Notes: generated by a model not told the origin, from the sequence alone. Counted from the stretch's first letter, positions 53,534 to 63,333 are shown. The stretch is DNA of 64,000 nt from Flavobacterium psychrophilum (GCA_945860385.1 CAMAQD010000016.1:1-64000); one strand, 5' to 3'. Numbers and translations: made by a program.

Positions 53534-54578
53534 TTATTTCTTTTTATTTTTATCGATGGTTTCGTTTAAAGCAGCCAGTGATTGTTGCCATTTGTAGAGG
53601 TTTGAAAAGTAAATATCTCGATATTGAGCAATAATAGCTTGATGTTTGAATTGAAAATTAGCATCCATTTCATAGTTCCAATTGTTGTCCCTGAAAATCG
53701 TTTCGAAATTGAAGACATTTCCCACCAACATTTTATAATCATTGACCAAATCGAGCTGTTGTTTGCAATGCAGAATAGGCTTTATTTCGGCATCATAAAA
53801 AGCCATAGCAGTTTCGTTTACCGCCAATCCTTTTTCTATCCAATGTTGCTCTAAAGCCTCTTCTTCGTATCTGAAAAAATCGGTAATCAATTTGTCCGAA
53901 AACCAATCGGGTAACTGAATATTGGGTTGAATCGCATTGGAATAACCAGTCGAATTGAATTGAATTTGCGAATTGGGAATCATCGAGGAATTATACAAAT
54001 ACCACTCAGAATCCATAATTAAATAAATCAGTTTTCGGGTTCTGAGTTTGGCTAACCAAGTCCGATATCGCACTATATTTTTAGGAAATAATCCTGGGTC
54101 AATAACCATTTTACGCACCTTATTGCCAATTCGAACCTGAAGAATAGGAGCAACATGATACCCCCAATCGATTTTCCCGGTCGGTGAAATATTTTTTTTG
54201 TCGGTAAAAGTGATTAATCGAGAACTATTCATAGAATACACCACTGGCGCAAACGCCCAAATTTTGCCACATTGATAGCCTTTTGACTCTAACAGTTTAC
54301 TGATATAATGCGATATATTGTGGCAATTGGCTTGTTGGTACCCAAAAGGAATTCCAGATTGTATTATTGCTGCAAATAAAGTATTTGCCGTATCTAGATC
54401 GACTACAGAAGCTTTTCTAGGCGTTAAAAGTGGAAGTTTTTTGATGGTGTTTTGATTAGAATTTAATGTAATATTGGGCTACTTTAGGCAGCGAAGTTAT
54501 GGAAATCGCTAAAAATCGAGTTATAGCATAAGGAGAAATTGTTGTAAAATTTATGGTTTTAAAGTAAAGGTATGACAT
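53534..54578 (-). pseudogene. Protein-glutaminase-like gene with a frameshift
   Basis: Two frames join into one protein. The first starts at ATG 54578, overlaps the transglutaminase end by 20 bases and codes 40 residues (MSYLYFKTINFTT...VAQYYIKF) before TAA at 54458. The second, one base further (+1), is open from 54478 and continues to 53534. Removing one T near 54460 makes about 347 residues. The joined frame has QQANCHNISH (Cys), WGYHVAPI (His, 56 residues on) and MVIDPGLF (Asp, 19 further), the Cys-His-Asp order of protein-glutaminase, the Chryseobacterium enzyme that deamidates glutamine in proteins. A frame taken from GTG 54244 alone would lack the Cys. Confidence 0.78.
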
Positions 54579-55428
54579 CGACTTCGACTTTTACCTTATG
54601 GTCGCCTGAACTAAAAATAATCCCTTTTAGGGGTGAAACATCAGCAAAATCTCTACCGTAGGCAGTCACAATATGGCGTTGTTGTGGAATCATATTGTTC
54701 GTCGGGTCAAATTCACACCAGCCCATTTCTGGAATATAAACGGAAATCCAGGCATGTGAAGCATCGGAACCTTCAAGTTTGGGTTTGCCTTTTGGCGGTA
54801 AAGTTTCGATATAACCGCTGACATATTTGGCGGGAATTCCAACACTTCGCAAACTGGCAATCGCCAAATGAGAGAAATCTTGGCAAACACCTTTTCGCTC
54901 TTTAAGAATTGTTTTCAGTGGTGTGTTGACATTGGTGGCACCCGATTTGAATTGAAATTCGGTATATATTTTTTTGATTAAATCCAAAACAGCCTCAAAA
55001 AGGGAAGTGTTGGGAAGCAAACAAGTTTCGGCAAACGCTTTTATTTCGTCATCCCAACTGATGAATTGACTTGGGAGTTGGTATTGTAAAACTTCGATTT
55101 TTATGGCGTGATCCGTTTTGAATTTGATTCGGGCTTCCTCACATGTAATTGGATTCAAAGGTTGTACTACATTGTTTAAGACCTCAATCTCACTCGAAAC
55201 CGTAACTTTTAATGATTTATGCGATTCGTGAAGCGAAAAATAATGTTGAATGTTTCCAAAATAGTCCGTTCTCGAATAAATTTTGGAAGGTTTGGGCTCA
55301 ATCTCTAATTTGAAATTACTACAGATTTGTTTGCTGGAATTTCGAGGTTGCAGGCACAGAATACTTTGGTAATTATGCACCACATTGACATAAGTATACA
55401 GCGTTTGATGTTTTAATTTATATTTCAT
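54559..55428 (-). CDS. Transglutaminase-like protein (short form)
   Basis: 289 residues from ATG 55428 (MKYKLKHQTLYTYVN); an earlier in-frame start at 55530 would overlap the upstream gene by more than 100 bases. The N-terminal 100 residues are the bacterial transglutaminase-like N domain. The core has GVCQDFSHLAIASLRSVG with catalytic Cys, SDASHAWISVYIP with His and EFDPTNN with Asp. The gene overlaps the ATP-grasp gene by 11 bases and the deamidase-like gene by 20. Such enzymes go with ATP-grasp and alpha-E proteins in peptide-modification clusters. Confidence 0.92.
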   Translation of the reverse strand: MKYKLKHQTLYTYVNVVHNYQSILCLQPRNSSKQICSNFKLEIEPKPSKIYSRTDYFGNIQHYFSLHESHKSLKVTVSSEIEVLNNVVQPLNPITCEEARIKFKTDHAIKIEVLQYQLPSQFISWDDEIKAFAETCLLPNTSLFEAVLDLIKKIYTEFQFKSGATNVNTPLKTILKERKGVCQDFSHLAIASLRSVGIPAKYVSGYIETLPPKGKPKLEGSDASHAWISVYIPEMGWCEFDPTNNMIPQQRHIVTAYGRDFADVSPLKGIIFSSGDHKVKVEVDVIPLL

Positions 55429-58009
55429 CTGTATCGATATTTTCAAGGGTATCAAAAACGGAATGTTGCATAACAGAGTGATTGAAATACAAACTAGATA
55501 AATTAGTAGAAACATTGCAGATATGTTCAAAAACTTTGGAGAGCGTTTCGTCTAATTCAGGGCGAAATTGGGTTTGCTCGTCCACCTGAATTAAAACATC
55601 GGCATCTATTAATTTAACAATCGTGCTGGCTTCCAAAACTGATTTTTCGGCAATACTCAATCGATTTGGATCATTGGTTTTAGGCAGTTTAGAAAGGTAA
55701 TACGAAAGTGTATCCAGCAAAAACGAAAGCGTATAAGGCAAGTTTTTTTCTAAAAAAACCATATTGATAACCGCTTTCAAACTCAAATGCGATTTATAAA
55801 TATTTCGATATTGTGCCAATAAATGATGATTCTCTAAAATGGCTTCCATTAAAAGGGTCTCTTCTTCTTCGGGTTTTTTGAAATTCAAAGTGGAACGAAA
55901 AACCGATAATAAAGATAAAATTCGTTCTACATTTTTACCGGTTTCCAATAAATAAAATCCATTGTCTCGTGGTAAGGTTTCGTAAATATTGCCATAAAAG
56001 GAAAAAAGGCGAATGTGCAATTTATCTAACCCGTGATTTACAGAATTGATGTTGGTCGTATTGGTGTTTTTTAGTGCAAAAAGGCTGTCTTCGACCAGGT
56101 TGATGATGCGTCGGGTATCGTGATTCCATTTCTCGCTCACCTGATTGATGGTGTTGAGAAGCGATTGAATATTATAAACCACAGAACCTGGTTTTTTGGT
56201 GTCATTAATCAACAGAAGCAGCTCGGCAATGGGGTCATCAAAAACAGCTTCATTATCAAATACTTCTCCTTCTTTGGGTTCTTTTCCAACAAATCCCGGA
56301 TAGGTTTGTGTGAGATGCGTCAACGATTTTAATAAAACTACCAAGAAATCAGGTTGTTTATTCCCGTGTTTGGTTACATTCTCGTTCAGTCTATTCAGAA
56401 TAATTTTCAGAAAACTGCGCAATGCCATGGTTCTTTCGCACAAACGTCCAACCCAAAATAAGTTCTCTGCATTCCTACTGGTCAACGAATTTTTGAGTGG
56501 ATTGATAGTGTATTTTCGGTCAATAGTACTTTCCTGATAGGCTATGGGAACATCCGAAATAATCCAGGTGTCTTTGGATATGCCGCCGAAACGATTGGAT
56601 ATTTCAAACTTATCTTTAACAGCAGAACTTCGAGTCAAACCGCCTTGCATCACTTTGTAATCCTCTCCATCTGCAATTAAAAAAGCGCGAAGAGCGGCAA
56701 ATCGAGGCTCGATAACGCCATTAATAAAAGAGGGCGTAGTAGACAAACTCACCTCTTCTTGCGCCACAAAATCTTTTGGACTTTTAAGAATTAGGTTTTT
56801 TAAATTCTCAAGTTCTTCTTCATTCAATAAGCGACCATATATGGATCTAAAGTCTTGTTTTCGATTGGTTTTTTTAATGATTAATTTGGGTAAATTTTCG
56901 AGGACAAAATGTAATTCTTTAGTTTGTCCGCACCACCAGGTTGCCACCGAAGGCATTAACAAAGGTTCATTTAATAGAAATTTACAGGCATTTTGCATAA
57001 AAGCCATCAAACCATAATTTTCTAAAATACTGGTTCCGGGAGGATTTACAACGGATACATTTCCCAGACGAATGACTTGCAATAAACCGGGAACCCCAAG
57101 CAAAGAATCTTTTCTTAACTCCAATGGGTCACACCAATTATCGTCCAATCGTTTGATAATGACATCTACTCGTTCCAGTTGGTCAATCGATTTGAGCCAG
57201 ACAAAACCATCTCTGACCAACAAATCAGTACCTTGAACTAAAGTGTAACCTAAATAGGACGAAAGATAAACGTGTTCAAAATAAGTTTCATTTCCGGGAC
57301 CGGGAGTCAGGAAAACCACATTCGGATTTTCATTCGTGTTGTTTCCTAAAGTATCCACCGTTTGCTGAAGTTGACTAAAATAAGGCGAAAGTCTTTTTCG
57401 ATAGATTTTTTTATTCAGTTCCGGAAAAACTTTACTCATTACGATTCTATTCTCCAGCGCATATCCGGATCCTGAAGGAGATTGTGTTCGATTATCCAGC
57501 AACCACATTTTTCCGTCAGGGCCACGAGCTAAATCTACCGCATAATTGAGTAATTGTTTATTCGATTTTTGTCTAATATCAAAGCAAGGCAAGAGAAAAC
57601 CAGAATTATCAAAAACCAATTCGGCTGGAATAATAGTGTTTTTTATCAATAATTGTGGGCCATAAAGGTCTTTTAAAATCAAATCCAACAAACGCGCTCT
57701 TTGCTGCAGGCCTTTTTCAATGGTTTTCCATTCCGATTCGTGAATTAAAAACGGAATAGGGTCTAATTTCCAGGCCCGATTCGATTCTTTATTCGAATCA
57801 TAAACGTTATAAGTAACGCCATTTTCCTTTAATTTTTTTATTATTTCCTCGTTTCGCAACTTCAATTCATCAATTCCAATAGATTCTAAAGTATCAAAAA
57901 GTCCTTGCCAATAAGGCTTTACCTGACCGTTTGGGTCAAGTACTTCATCATAAGAATTGATTTTCTCTTTGTAGGTTTGGAGTAATCCCAATGAAATATC
58001 TTGAATCAT
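55418..58009 (-). CDS. Circularly permuted ATP-grasp (type 2) fused to alpha-E domain
   Basis: 863 residues. Residues 1-480 are the circularly permuted ATP-grasp ligase (YNVYDSN, then PNVVFLTPGPGNETYFEH, VIIKRLDDNWCDPLELR, and NPPGTSILENYGLMAFM). Residues about 500-850 are the all-helical alpha-E domain (NAENLFWVGRLCERTMALRS). In most genomes these are two genes; here they are one. An amidoligase role, adding amino acids to a peptide or small molecule, has been proposed for the group. Followed by the transglutaminase with 11 bases overlap; the spacer to 58442 is rich in repeats, so transcription of the 1133-residue gene may be separate. Confidence 0.92.
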   Translation of the reverse strand: MIQDISLGLLQTYKEKINSYDEVLDPNGQVKPYWQGLFDTLESIGIDELKLRNEEIIKKLKENGVTYNVYDSNKESNRAWKLDPIPFLIHESEWKTIEKGLQQRARLLDLILKDLYGPQLLIKNTIIPAELVFDNSGFLLPCFDIRQKSNKQLLNYAVDLARGPDGKMWLLDNRTQSPSGSGYALENRIVMSKVFPELNKKIYRKRLSPYFSQLQQTVDTLGNNTNENPNVVFLTPGPGNETYFEHVYLSSYLGYTLVQGTDLLVRDGFVWLKSIDQLERVDVIIKRLDDNWCDPLELRKDSLLGVPGLLQVIRLGNVSVVNPPGTSILENYGLMAFMQNACKFLLNEPLLMPSVATWWCGQTKELHFVLENLPKLIIKKTNRKQDFRSIYGRLLNEEELENLKNLILKSPKDFVAQEEVSLSTTPSFINGVIEPRFAALRAFLIADGEDYKVMQGGLTRSSAVKDKFEISNRFGGISKDTWIISDVPIAYQESTIDRKYTINPLKNSLTSRNAENLFWVGRLCERTMALRSFLKIILNRLNENVTKHGNKQPDFLVVLLKSLTHLTQTYPGFVGKEPKEGEVFDNEAVFDDPIAELLLLINDTKKPGSVVYNIQSLLNTINQVSEKWNHDTRRIINLVEDSLFALKNTNTTNINSVNHGLDKLHIRLFSFYGNIYETLPRDNGFYLLETGKNVERILSLLSVFRSTLNFKKPEEEETLLMEAILENHHLLAQYRNIYKSHLSLKAVINMVFLEKNLPYTLSFLLDTLSYYLSKLPKTNDPNRLSIAEKSVLEASTIVKLIDADVLIQVDEQTQFRPELDETLSKVFEHICNVSTNLSSLYFNHSVMQHSVFDTLENIDTDEI

Positions 58010-58133
58010 TTGTTATTGTGAATGAATTACGGTTTACAGTATTGCAAAATACTATTTTTAACGGGAACTGCAATAAGATTGTTTATAATAAACTTTTTAT
58101 GACCCTCTCTAAATAATAAGATTGTTTTTCATA

Positions 58134-58217
58134 TTGTCATTTCGACCAGCGGGAGAATCGAGCAAAGCGACTGACGAAGCAAATCTCATTAATTGCTCTC
58201 GTTGGTCGAAACGACAA
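58134..58217. repeat. Long inverted repeat
   Basis: TTGTCATTTCGACCA (58134-58148) and TGGTCGAAACGACAA (58203-58217) pair with one mismatch, with further inner pairing (GAGCAA with TTGCTC). Sequences starting GTCATTTCGACC recur as intergenic repeats in many Bacteroidota. Confidence 0.8.
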
Positions 58218-58371
58218 AATAACTTTTTTTAGTCACCTAGTAATGGCTCAATTCCAGGCTTTGATTTTATCAAATAAAGTGCATTGCCTTTCAATATTTA
58301 TAAAACCTATGTTGACCTAAACTTAATTTCCTTTATACCTTAATGGTTTATATTTTAAATGTTTCGCTTAA

Positions 58372-58400
58372 ACCTGACAGGTTTTTAAAACTTGTCAGGT
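58372..58400. repeat. ACCTGACAGGTTTT hairpin
   Basis: ACCTGACAGGTTTT and AAAACTTGTCAGGT form a 14-bp stem with one mismatched pair and one unpaired T. This hairpin is also a frequent intergenic element in Flavobacteriia. Confidence 0.7.
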
Positions 58401-58441
58401 CTGGAAACCATTTTTTTATCTGTGTAATCTGAGGCAAAAAC

Positions 58442-61400
58442 TTATTTCTTCGCCACCCAATAATGCCTTAAATCCAAAGTATTTGGATATTCTGGATTAA
58501 CCAATTCTATGGGTGTATCGGGTTTTAAATTGGTTTTATTCTGAGCCACAAATCGCGAAACTGTTGGCGTATCAACAACGGGTGCGCTTTGTTCCGTAGT
58601 GGCGGATGGGGTATGTCCAAAATCCCAAAAACGACTTATTTTTCTTGACTCCGCTTCGTAACTATTGATGGGTACGGTATCAAAGCTTCGACCGCCGGGA
58701 TGTGAAACAAAATAAGTACAACCACCAATTACTTTGTTGTTCCAGGTGTCTACAATATCAAAAACCAAAGGAACATCAACTCCAATATTAGGATGCAAAG
58801 CCGAGGGTGGATTCCAGGCTTTATACCGTATTCCAGCCACATATTCGCCTTTAGTTCCTGTACTTCGCAACGGAATTCTACAGCCTTTACACAACAAAAT
58901 ATGACGATCCGGAATGATTCCGGAAACTTTTACCTGCAACCTTTCTAAGGAGGAATCCACAAAACGTGCGGTTCCATTGCTCGATAACTCTTCGCCTAAA
59001 ACGTGCCAAGGCTCTATTCCCAAACGGATTTCCAATTGAATATTATCCACCGTTATCCCTCCGTGATGCGGAAATCGAAACTCAAAAAACGGGTCGAACC
59101 ACGAAATGTCAAAATCATACCCCGAAGCTTTCAAATCATTCACTACATCAATCATATCCAAATAAGCAAAGTGCGGCAACAGGAATTTATCGTGCAATTC
59201 GGTTCCCCATCGTACTAATTTTTTCTCATAAGGTTCCTTCCAAAATTTGGCTACCAAAGAACGCACCAAAAGGTTTTGAACCAAGTTCATATGTTTGTGC
59301 GGCGGCATATCAAAAGCGCGCAATTCTAAGATACCCAATCGTCCTGTTGGCGAGTCGGGAGAATACAATTTGTCAATGCAAAATTCAGTTCGATGCGTAT
59401 TTCCGGTGATGTCAGTGAGTAAGTTCCTAAAAATCCGATCGACCATCCAGAAAGGAATTTCTTTGTCTTTCGGAATTTGTTCAAAGGCAATTTCCATTTC
59501 ATACAAACGCTCGTCACGACCTTCGTCAATACGCGGCGCCTGGCTGGTGGGGCCGATAAAAGGCCCTGCAAAAAGATAACTCAACACCGGATGATGTTGC
59601 CAGTAGGTAATCAGACTGCGCAACAAATCAGGTCTTCGCAACAACGGACTGTCTTCAGGTTTCGATGCTCCCAAGGTCACGTGATTGCCACCACCGGTTC
59701 CGGTATGACGACCATCGACCATAAATTTATCAGTTCCCAAACGGGAAAGAAAAGCTTCTTCATACAAAGCGGTGGTATGATCTACAATTTCCTGCCAAGA
59801 TTTAGCCGGATGTACATTCACTTCAATAACACCGGGATCAGGAGTAACCATCATTTTTTCGATGCGATAATCCGTTTCGGGTTGGTAACCTTCAATTCGA
59901 ACAGGCATTTGCAATTTTTCGGCAGTCACTTCAACCGAGGCAATCAAATCCAGATAGGTTTCCAAATAATCCGTTGGAGGTAAGAAAACATAAATAATGC
60001 CGTCCCGTTCTTCCACACACATTGCGGTCGAAAAAGTTTCTACTTCAAAAAGTAAAGGGGCTGCATCTTTCTCTTCATCCTCTAATTTTGGAGCCACATT
60101 CGCTTTATAAGTTGACGAAATACTACCATATCGTTCTTCCAAAGATTGATGATAATCGCCCAATGGGGGCAACTCTTCGAATAAACTTCGGGAAACGGGT
60201 TGCTCTCTCTTATTTTTAGAAACTTTAGGCAAAGATTCCAAAGGCAAGCGCAAGCCAATAGGGGAGTTCCCGGGAATCAGATAACATTGCCCTCTTCGGA
60301 ATTCCCAAACGCAACTGACCCAGTTGTGGGTTTCGTGAATCCATTTCAAGGGCAACACAAAACCCGAAGGATTGTTCAGCCCTTTTTCCAACAATTTAGC
60401 CAGAGTATGCCGCTGAACCGAATCTTTAAGATTGACAGCGAGCGGATCTAAATTCACAGGTAATTTTCCTTCTTCCAAAGCCCAATAGATTGGGTCTTCG
60501 TAAGTTGGATTTATATTTTTAATATCAATGCCCAAATATTTTGTCAGTTCAATGGCAAAACGTTCGGCATCGTGAAAACTAAATTTTTTGCCGTCTTCTT
60601 TGGCAATCAATGCATCATTTTTCCATAAGGGCAATCCGTCTTTTCTCCAGTACAAAGCATATTGCCAACGCGGAAATAATTCGCCTGGATACCATTTTCC
60701 CTGACCAAAATGAAGCAATCCGCCGTGCGCAAAACGGCCTTTCAATCGCAAAGCCAAGTCATAAGCGAGTTTTCGTTTCAAAGGACCATCGGCAGTAGAA
60801 TTCCATTCAGGTGATTCAAAATCGTCGATAGAAACAAAGGTCGGTTCGCCACCCATTGTCAAACGAACATCGCCTTCAATCAGATCTTTTTCAACCACAT
60901 TCCCCACTTCCATAATGTCCTCCCATTGCTTTTCGGTATAGGGTTTGGTCACTCTGGGGTCTTCATAAATGCGGGTTACCGTATTGTCAAATTCAAATGC
61001 CACCTGACAAATTTCAGTGGCACCAGTCACGGGAGCAGCACTTTCATAATCGGGAGTACAACTGAGCGGAATATGACCTTCGCCTGCAAAAAGTCCGGAG
61101 GTGGGATCGAGTCCAATCCAGCCTGCGCCAGGTAAATACACTTCTACCCAGGCGTGCAAATCGGTAAAATCATTTTCAGGACCCGATGGACCATCAAGTG
61201 ATTTCACATCCGAAGTCAATTGGACTAAATAACCCGAAACGAACCGAGTGGCTAATCCAATACTACGAAGGGCTTGTACCAGAAGCCATGCAAAATCACG
61301 ACAAGAACCGCTTTGCATTTCCAGCGTTTCCTCGCTGGTTTGCACGCCCACTTCGAGTCGGATATTGTAACTTAAAGTTTGAAACACCAATTGATTGGCA

Positions 61401-61843
61401 TACACCAAAAAATCAACTGTTTTTAAGTCCTTCACTTGAGTCAGTTGCGACACAAAAGCATCAAATTTCTCGCCTTTTTCTTTGACTTCTAAATAGGGAA
61501 ATAATTCTTTAAACAAAGTAGCATCATAACCAAACGGAAAGGTTTCGGCATATTCTTCGACAAAAAAGTCAAAAGGATTAATCACTTTCAGTTTGGCAAT
61601 GACTTCTACTTCTACTCTTAATTCGGTAGTAGGTTCGTTAAAAACCACTCTCGCCTGATAATTCCCAAAAGGGTCTTGTTGCCAATTGATAAAATGACTT
61701 TCAGGATAAATCTTAAACGAATAGCCTTCAATTAGGGTGCGGGAATGAGCAGCGGGTCTAAGCCTGAAAATATGTGGAAATAGCTTTACACTTCGATCAA
61801 ATTTGTAAGCTGTTTTGTGTGAAATGGCTATTTTTATGGACAT
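58442..61843 (-). CDS. DUF2126 transglutaminase-like protein (long form)
   Basis: 1133 residues. Residues 1-90 are the transglutaminase N domain (FRLRPAAHSRTLIEGYSF). The catalytic core at about 165-270 has SGSCRDFAWLLVQALRSIG (Cys), LHAWVEVYLPGAGW (His) and GLDPTSGLF (Asp). The remaining 800 residues are the DUF2126 domain (GEPTFVSIDDFESPEWN, GGGNHVTLGASKP, RAFDMPPHKHMN). DUF2126 is almost always beside ATP-grasp, alpha-E and short transglutaminase genes, as here. It probably processes or links peptides; whether as protease or as transferase is unknown. Confidence 0.93.
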   Translation of the reverse strand: MSIKIAISHKTAYKFDRSVKLFPHIFRLRPAAHSRTLIEGYSFKIYPESHFINWQQDPFGNYQARVVFNEPTTELRVEVEVIAKLKVINPFDFFVEEYAETFPFGYDATLFKELFPYLEVKEKGEKFDAFVSQLTQVKDLKTVDFLVYANQLVFQTLSYNIRLEVGVQTSEETLEMQSGSCRDFAWLLVQALRSIGLATRFVSGYLVQLTSDVKSLDGPSGPENDFTDLHAWVEVYLPGAGWIGLDPTSGLFAGEGHIPLSCTPDYESAAPVTGATEICQVAFEFDNTVTRIYEDPRVTKPYTEKQWEDIMEVGNVVEKDLIEGDVRLTMGGEPTFVSIDDFESPEWNSTADGPLKRKLAYDLALRLKGRFAHGGLLHFGQGKWYPGELFPRWQYALYWRKDGLPLWKNDALIAKEDGKKFSFHDAERFAIELTKYLGIDIKNINPTYEDPIYWALEEGKLPVNLDPLAVNLKDSVQRHTLAKLLEKGLNNPSGFVLPLKWIHETHNWVSCVWEFRRGQCYLIPGNSPIGLRLPLESLPKVSKNKREQPVSRSLFEELPPLGDYHQSLEERYGSISSTYKANVAPKLEDEEKDAAPLLFEVETFSTAMCVEERDGIIYVFLPPTDYLETYLDLIASVEVTAEKLQMPVRIEGYQPETDYRIEKMMVTPDPGVIEVNVHPAKSWQEIVDHTTALYEEAFLSRLGTDKFMVDGRHTGTGGGNHVTLGASKPEDSPLLRRPDLLRSLITYWQHHPVLSYLFAGPFIGPTSQAPRIDEGRDERLYEMEIAFEQIPKDKEIPFWMVDRIFRNLLTDITGNTHRTEFCIDKLYSPDSPTGRLGILELRAFDMPPHKHMNLVQNLLVRSLVAKFWKEPYEKKLVRWGTELHDKFLLPHFAYLDMIDVVNDLKASGYDFDISWFDPFFEFRFPHHGGITVDNIQLEIRLGIEPWHVLGEELSSNGTARFVDSSLERLQVKVSGIIPDRHILLCKGCRIPLRSTGTKGEYVAGIRYKAWNPPSALHPNIGVDVPLVFDIVDTWNNKVIGGCTYFVSHPGGRSFDTVPINSYEAESRKISRFWDFGHTPSATTEQSAPVVDTPTVSRFVAQNKTNLKPDTPIELVNPEYPNTLDLRHYWVAKK

Positions 61844-62437
61844 ACAGAAGTATTTTTTATAACATTATTTGATACCTACAAATATTGAAAAAAAATCACT
61901 ATTTATCGAATTTATATGATAATAATTGATCGAATTTGGATAAAAATATCTCTAAATTGATATTTTCAGGTTTTGATATTGAGAATAATGTAAATTGAGT
62001 CAAATGCTATCTATAACAAGGATGTTTTGTGATGAAGCAAATTTTTAAAAAATAGAAATTCAAAAAAGTGTTGCGTAGTTGTTTATGCTACTCAACCCGT
62101 TGGGTTGAATTAATAGAAAACCCGATTAGTAATAAAATATAAAAATTTTAACACAAAGAAATAGAGAAAAAAGAGTTTGATAGACCAATTGCTTCGACTA
62201 TTCGTCCCGAAAATTATTGGATCTTGGGTCTTGGTTACACAAAGCTATGTTTCGCTATCAAAAAGTGAAACGTCTGATTAAAATCAATAAAAAACTAGGT
62301 TTCTACGAGTTTAAAAAAGTATATGTCGAATAACATCCAACGAATTTATTTATTAAAATAATATCTAAATCTGTGAATCTGTGGCAAGATGACCTCAATT
62401 GATTTAAAGCTTGACATACATCAAATTGCAATAGATT
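61844..62437. other. Spacer with a decayed open frame
   Basis: Mostly AT-rich, no full gene. TCAACCC/GGGTTGA at 62092-62108 is a short hairpin. A frame open from about 62186 to 62333 codes KLLDLGSWLHKAMFRYQKV and on to a Lys-rich end, 28 residues from ATG 62247. It has coding-like composition but no upstream start, so it may be a remnant. Confidence 0.4.
62247..62333 (+). pseudogene. Possible gene remnant, Lys-rich
   Basis: 28 codons from an ATG, starting MFRYQKVKRLIKINKK, part of a frame open since 62186 without a start codon other than TTG. Basic and helical. No recognised family. It may be the end of a decayed gene or chance. Confidence 0.25.
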
Positions 62438-63160
62438 CTATTTCGGTATTTTCTCCATTTCCAGTTTCAATTGATCGGATTCTTTTTTGAGTTCATCCAT
62501 GGCGGTTCTAAAAGAGTCAATATTTTTTTGCAACAATTCCATTTGCCCTTTTTTCTCTGCGCCAGTTCTCAGAAGCTTAAAACCGGAGGCTTGCTCTAGT
62601 TTTTTTTCAGTGTCCACCATATTATTTTGGTAATCCGCCAATAGTTTTTCTATTTCCAAAAGCCTGTTGTTTGTGTTTTGCGTAAGCGCTTTGGTGGCTC
62701 TTTCTGCATCAATTTTCTCTTGTATGACCGCCTGAATTTTTTGTTCGTCTAATTCCTTTTGTTTGAGTTCCAATTGGTAGTTTTCGACTTCGGTTTTATG
62801 ATTTTTGATTCTTAATTCTCGGCTTCTGTTTTCTTCAATATTTTTCAAAACAGTGATTCCAATCAATACCACAACAGCCACGCAAGCGATAAAGAAAACA
62901 TTTTTAGACAAACCCAGAATTTTGCGGGCTTCTTTTTTGGTGGTTATTTTGGGTGTTGGCTCGGCTGTTTCAAACAATGGAAAGGGGGGTGGGTTTACTA
63001 AAAAAAGGTGGTTGAGTTCAGGGATTTCGCCAGCTGTTTTCCAGTGTAGCATCCCTTCGAACCATACAGGGCTTGCTTTAGTAATATTTTTAGCTTTTAA
63101 TTCTTCTATATCAAAAGGACCGCTGCTTTCAGTTCCGTTGTGTAGATAGTATTTCTTCAT
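62438..63160 (-). CDS. GYF_2-domain membrane protein with coiled coil
   Basis: 240 residues. N-terminal GYF_2 domain (KKYYLHNGTESSGPFDIEEL, then VWFEGMLHWKTAGEIPEL) of about 50 residues binds Pro-rich peptides in relatives. After a Pro-rich linker comes one membrane helix (VFFIACVAVVVLIGITVL, residues 92-109), then a coiled coil from 115 to the end (Lys/Glu/Gln heptads). Topology would put the GYF domain in the cytosol and the coil outside, or the reverse; not decided by the sequence. Function unknown. Confidence 0.85.
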   Translation of the reverse strand: MKKYYLHNGTESSGPFDIEELKAKNITKASPVWFEGMLHWKTAGEIPELNHLFLVNPPPFPLFETAEPTPKITTKKEARKILGLSKNVFFIACVAVVVLIGITVLKNIEENRSRELRIKNHKTEVENYQLELKQKELDEQKIQAVIQEKIDAERATKALTQNTNNRLLEIEKLLADYQNNMVDTEKKLEQASGFKLLRTGAEKKGQMELLQKNIDSFRTAMDELKKESDQLKLEMEKIPK

Positions 63161-63234
63161 TGTTGTTCAATCGATTTTTTCAAAGCTACAATCATTTTTT
63201 GATACTGCAAAATTTAATGGAAGCTTGATTTTTA

Positions 63235-63300
63235 TTTCGCCACAGAGGCACAGATTAAAATAGATTTTTTAAAATCTGTGAATCCGTGGCTGCAATTTTG
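63235..63300. repeat. Imperfect inverted repeat (CCACAGAGGCACAGATT type)
   Basis: CGCCACAGAGGCACAGATT faces AAATCTGTGAATCCGTGGC across a short AT centre. The right half recurs at 62365-62384 (ATCTGTGAATCTGTGGCAAG). Part of the dispersed intergenic repeats of this group. Confidence 0.6.
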
Positions 63301-63333
63301 GGTTACACCACTGGGGCTATGCCTCGAGGTAGT

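Larger units (their letters stand above)
58010..58441. other. Repeat-rich spacer in the ATP-grasp cluster
   Basis: No gene. It holds a long inverted repeat (58134-58217) and a second hairpin (58372-58400), each described separately, in otherwise AT-rich sequence. Confidence 0.7.

Noticed and set aside
54440-54490. Programmed +1 frameshift in the glutaminase-like gene
   Set aside because: No slippery heptamer or strong downstream structure is seen; a simple one-base insertion or sequencing error explains it better.
58134-58217. Start of a CRISPR array
   Set aside because: A single inverted repeat; no regularly spaced direct repeats or cas genes.
58966-59409. 147-codon plus-strand frame inside the DUF2126 gene
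   Set aside because: Lies opposite conserved DUF2126 codons; composition and lack of family resemblance show an antisense shadow.
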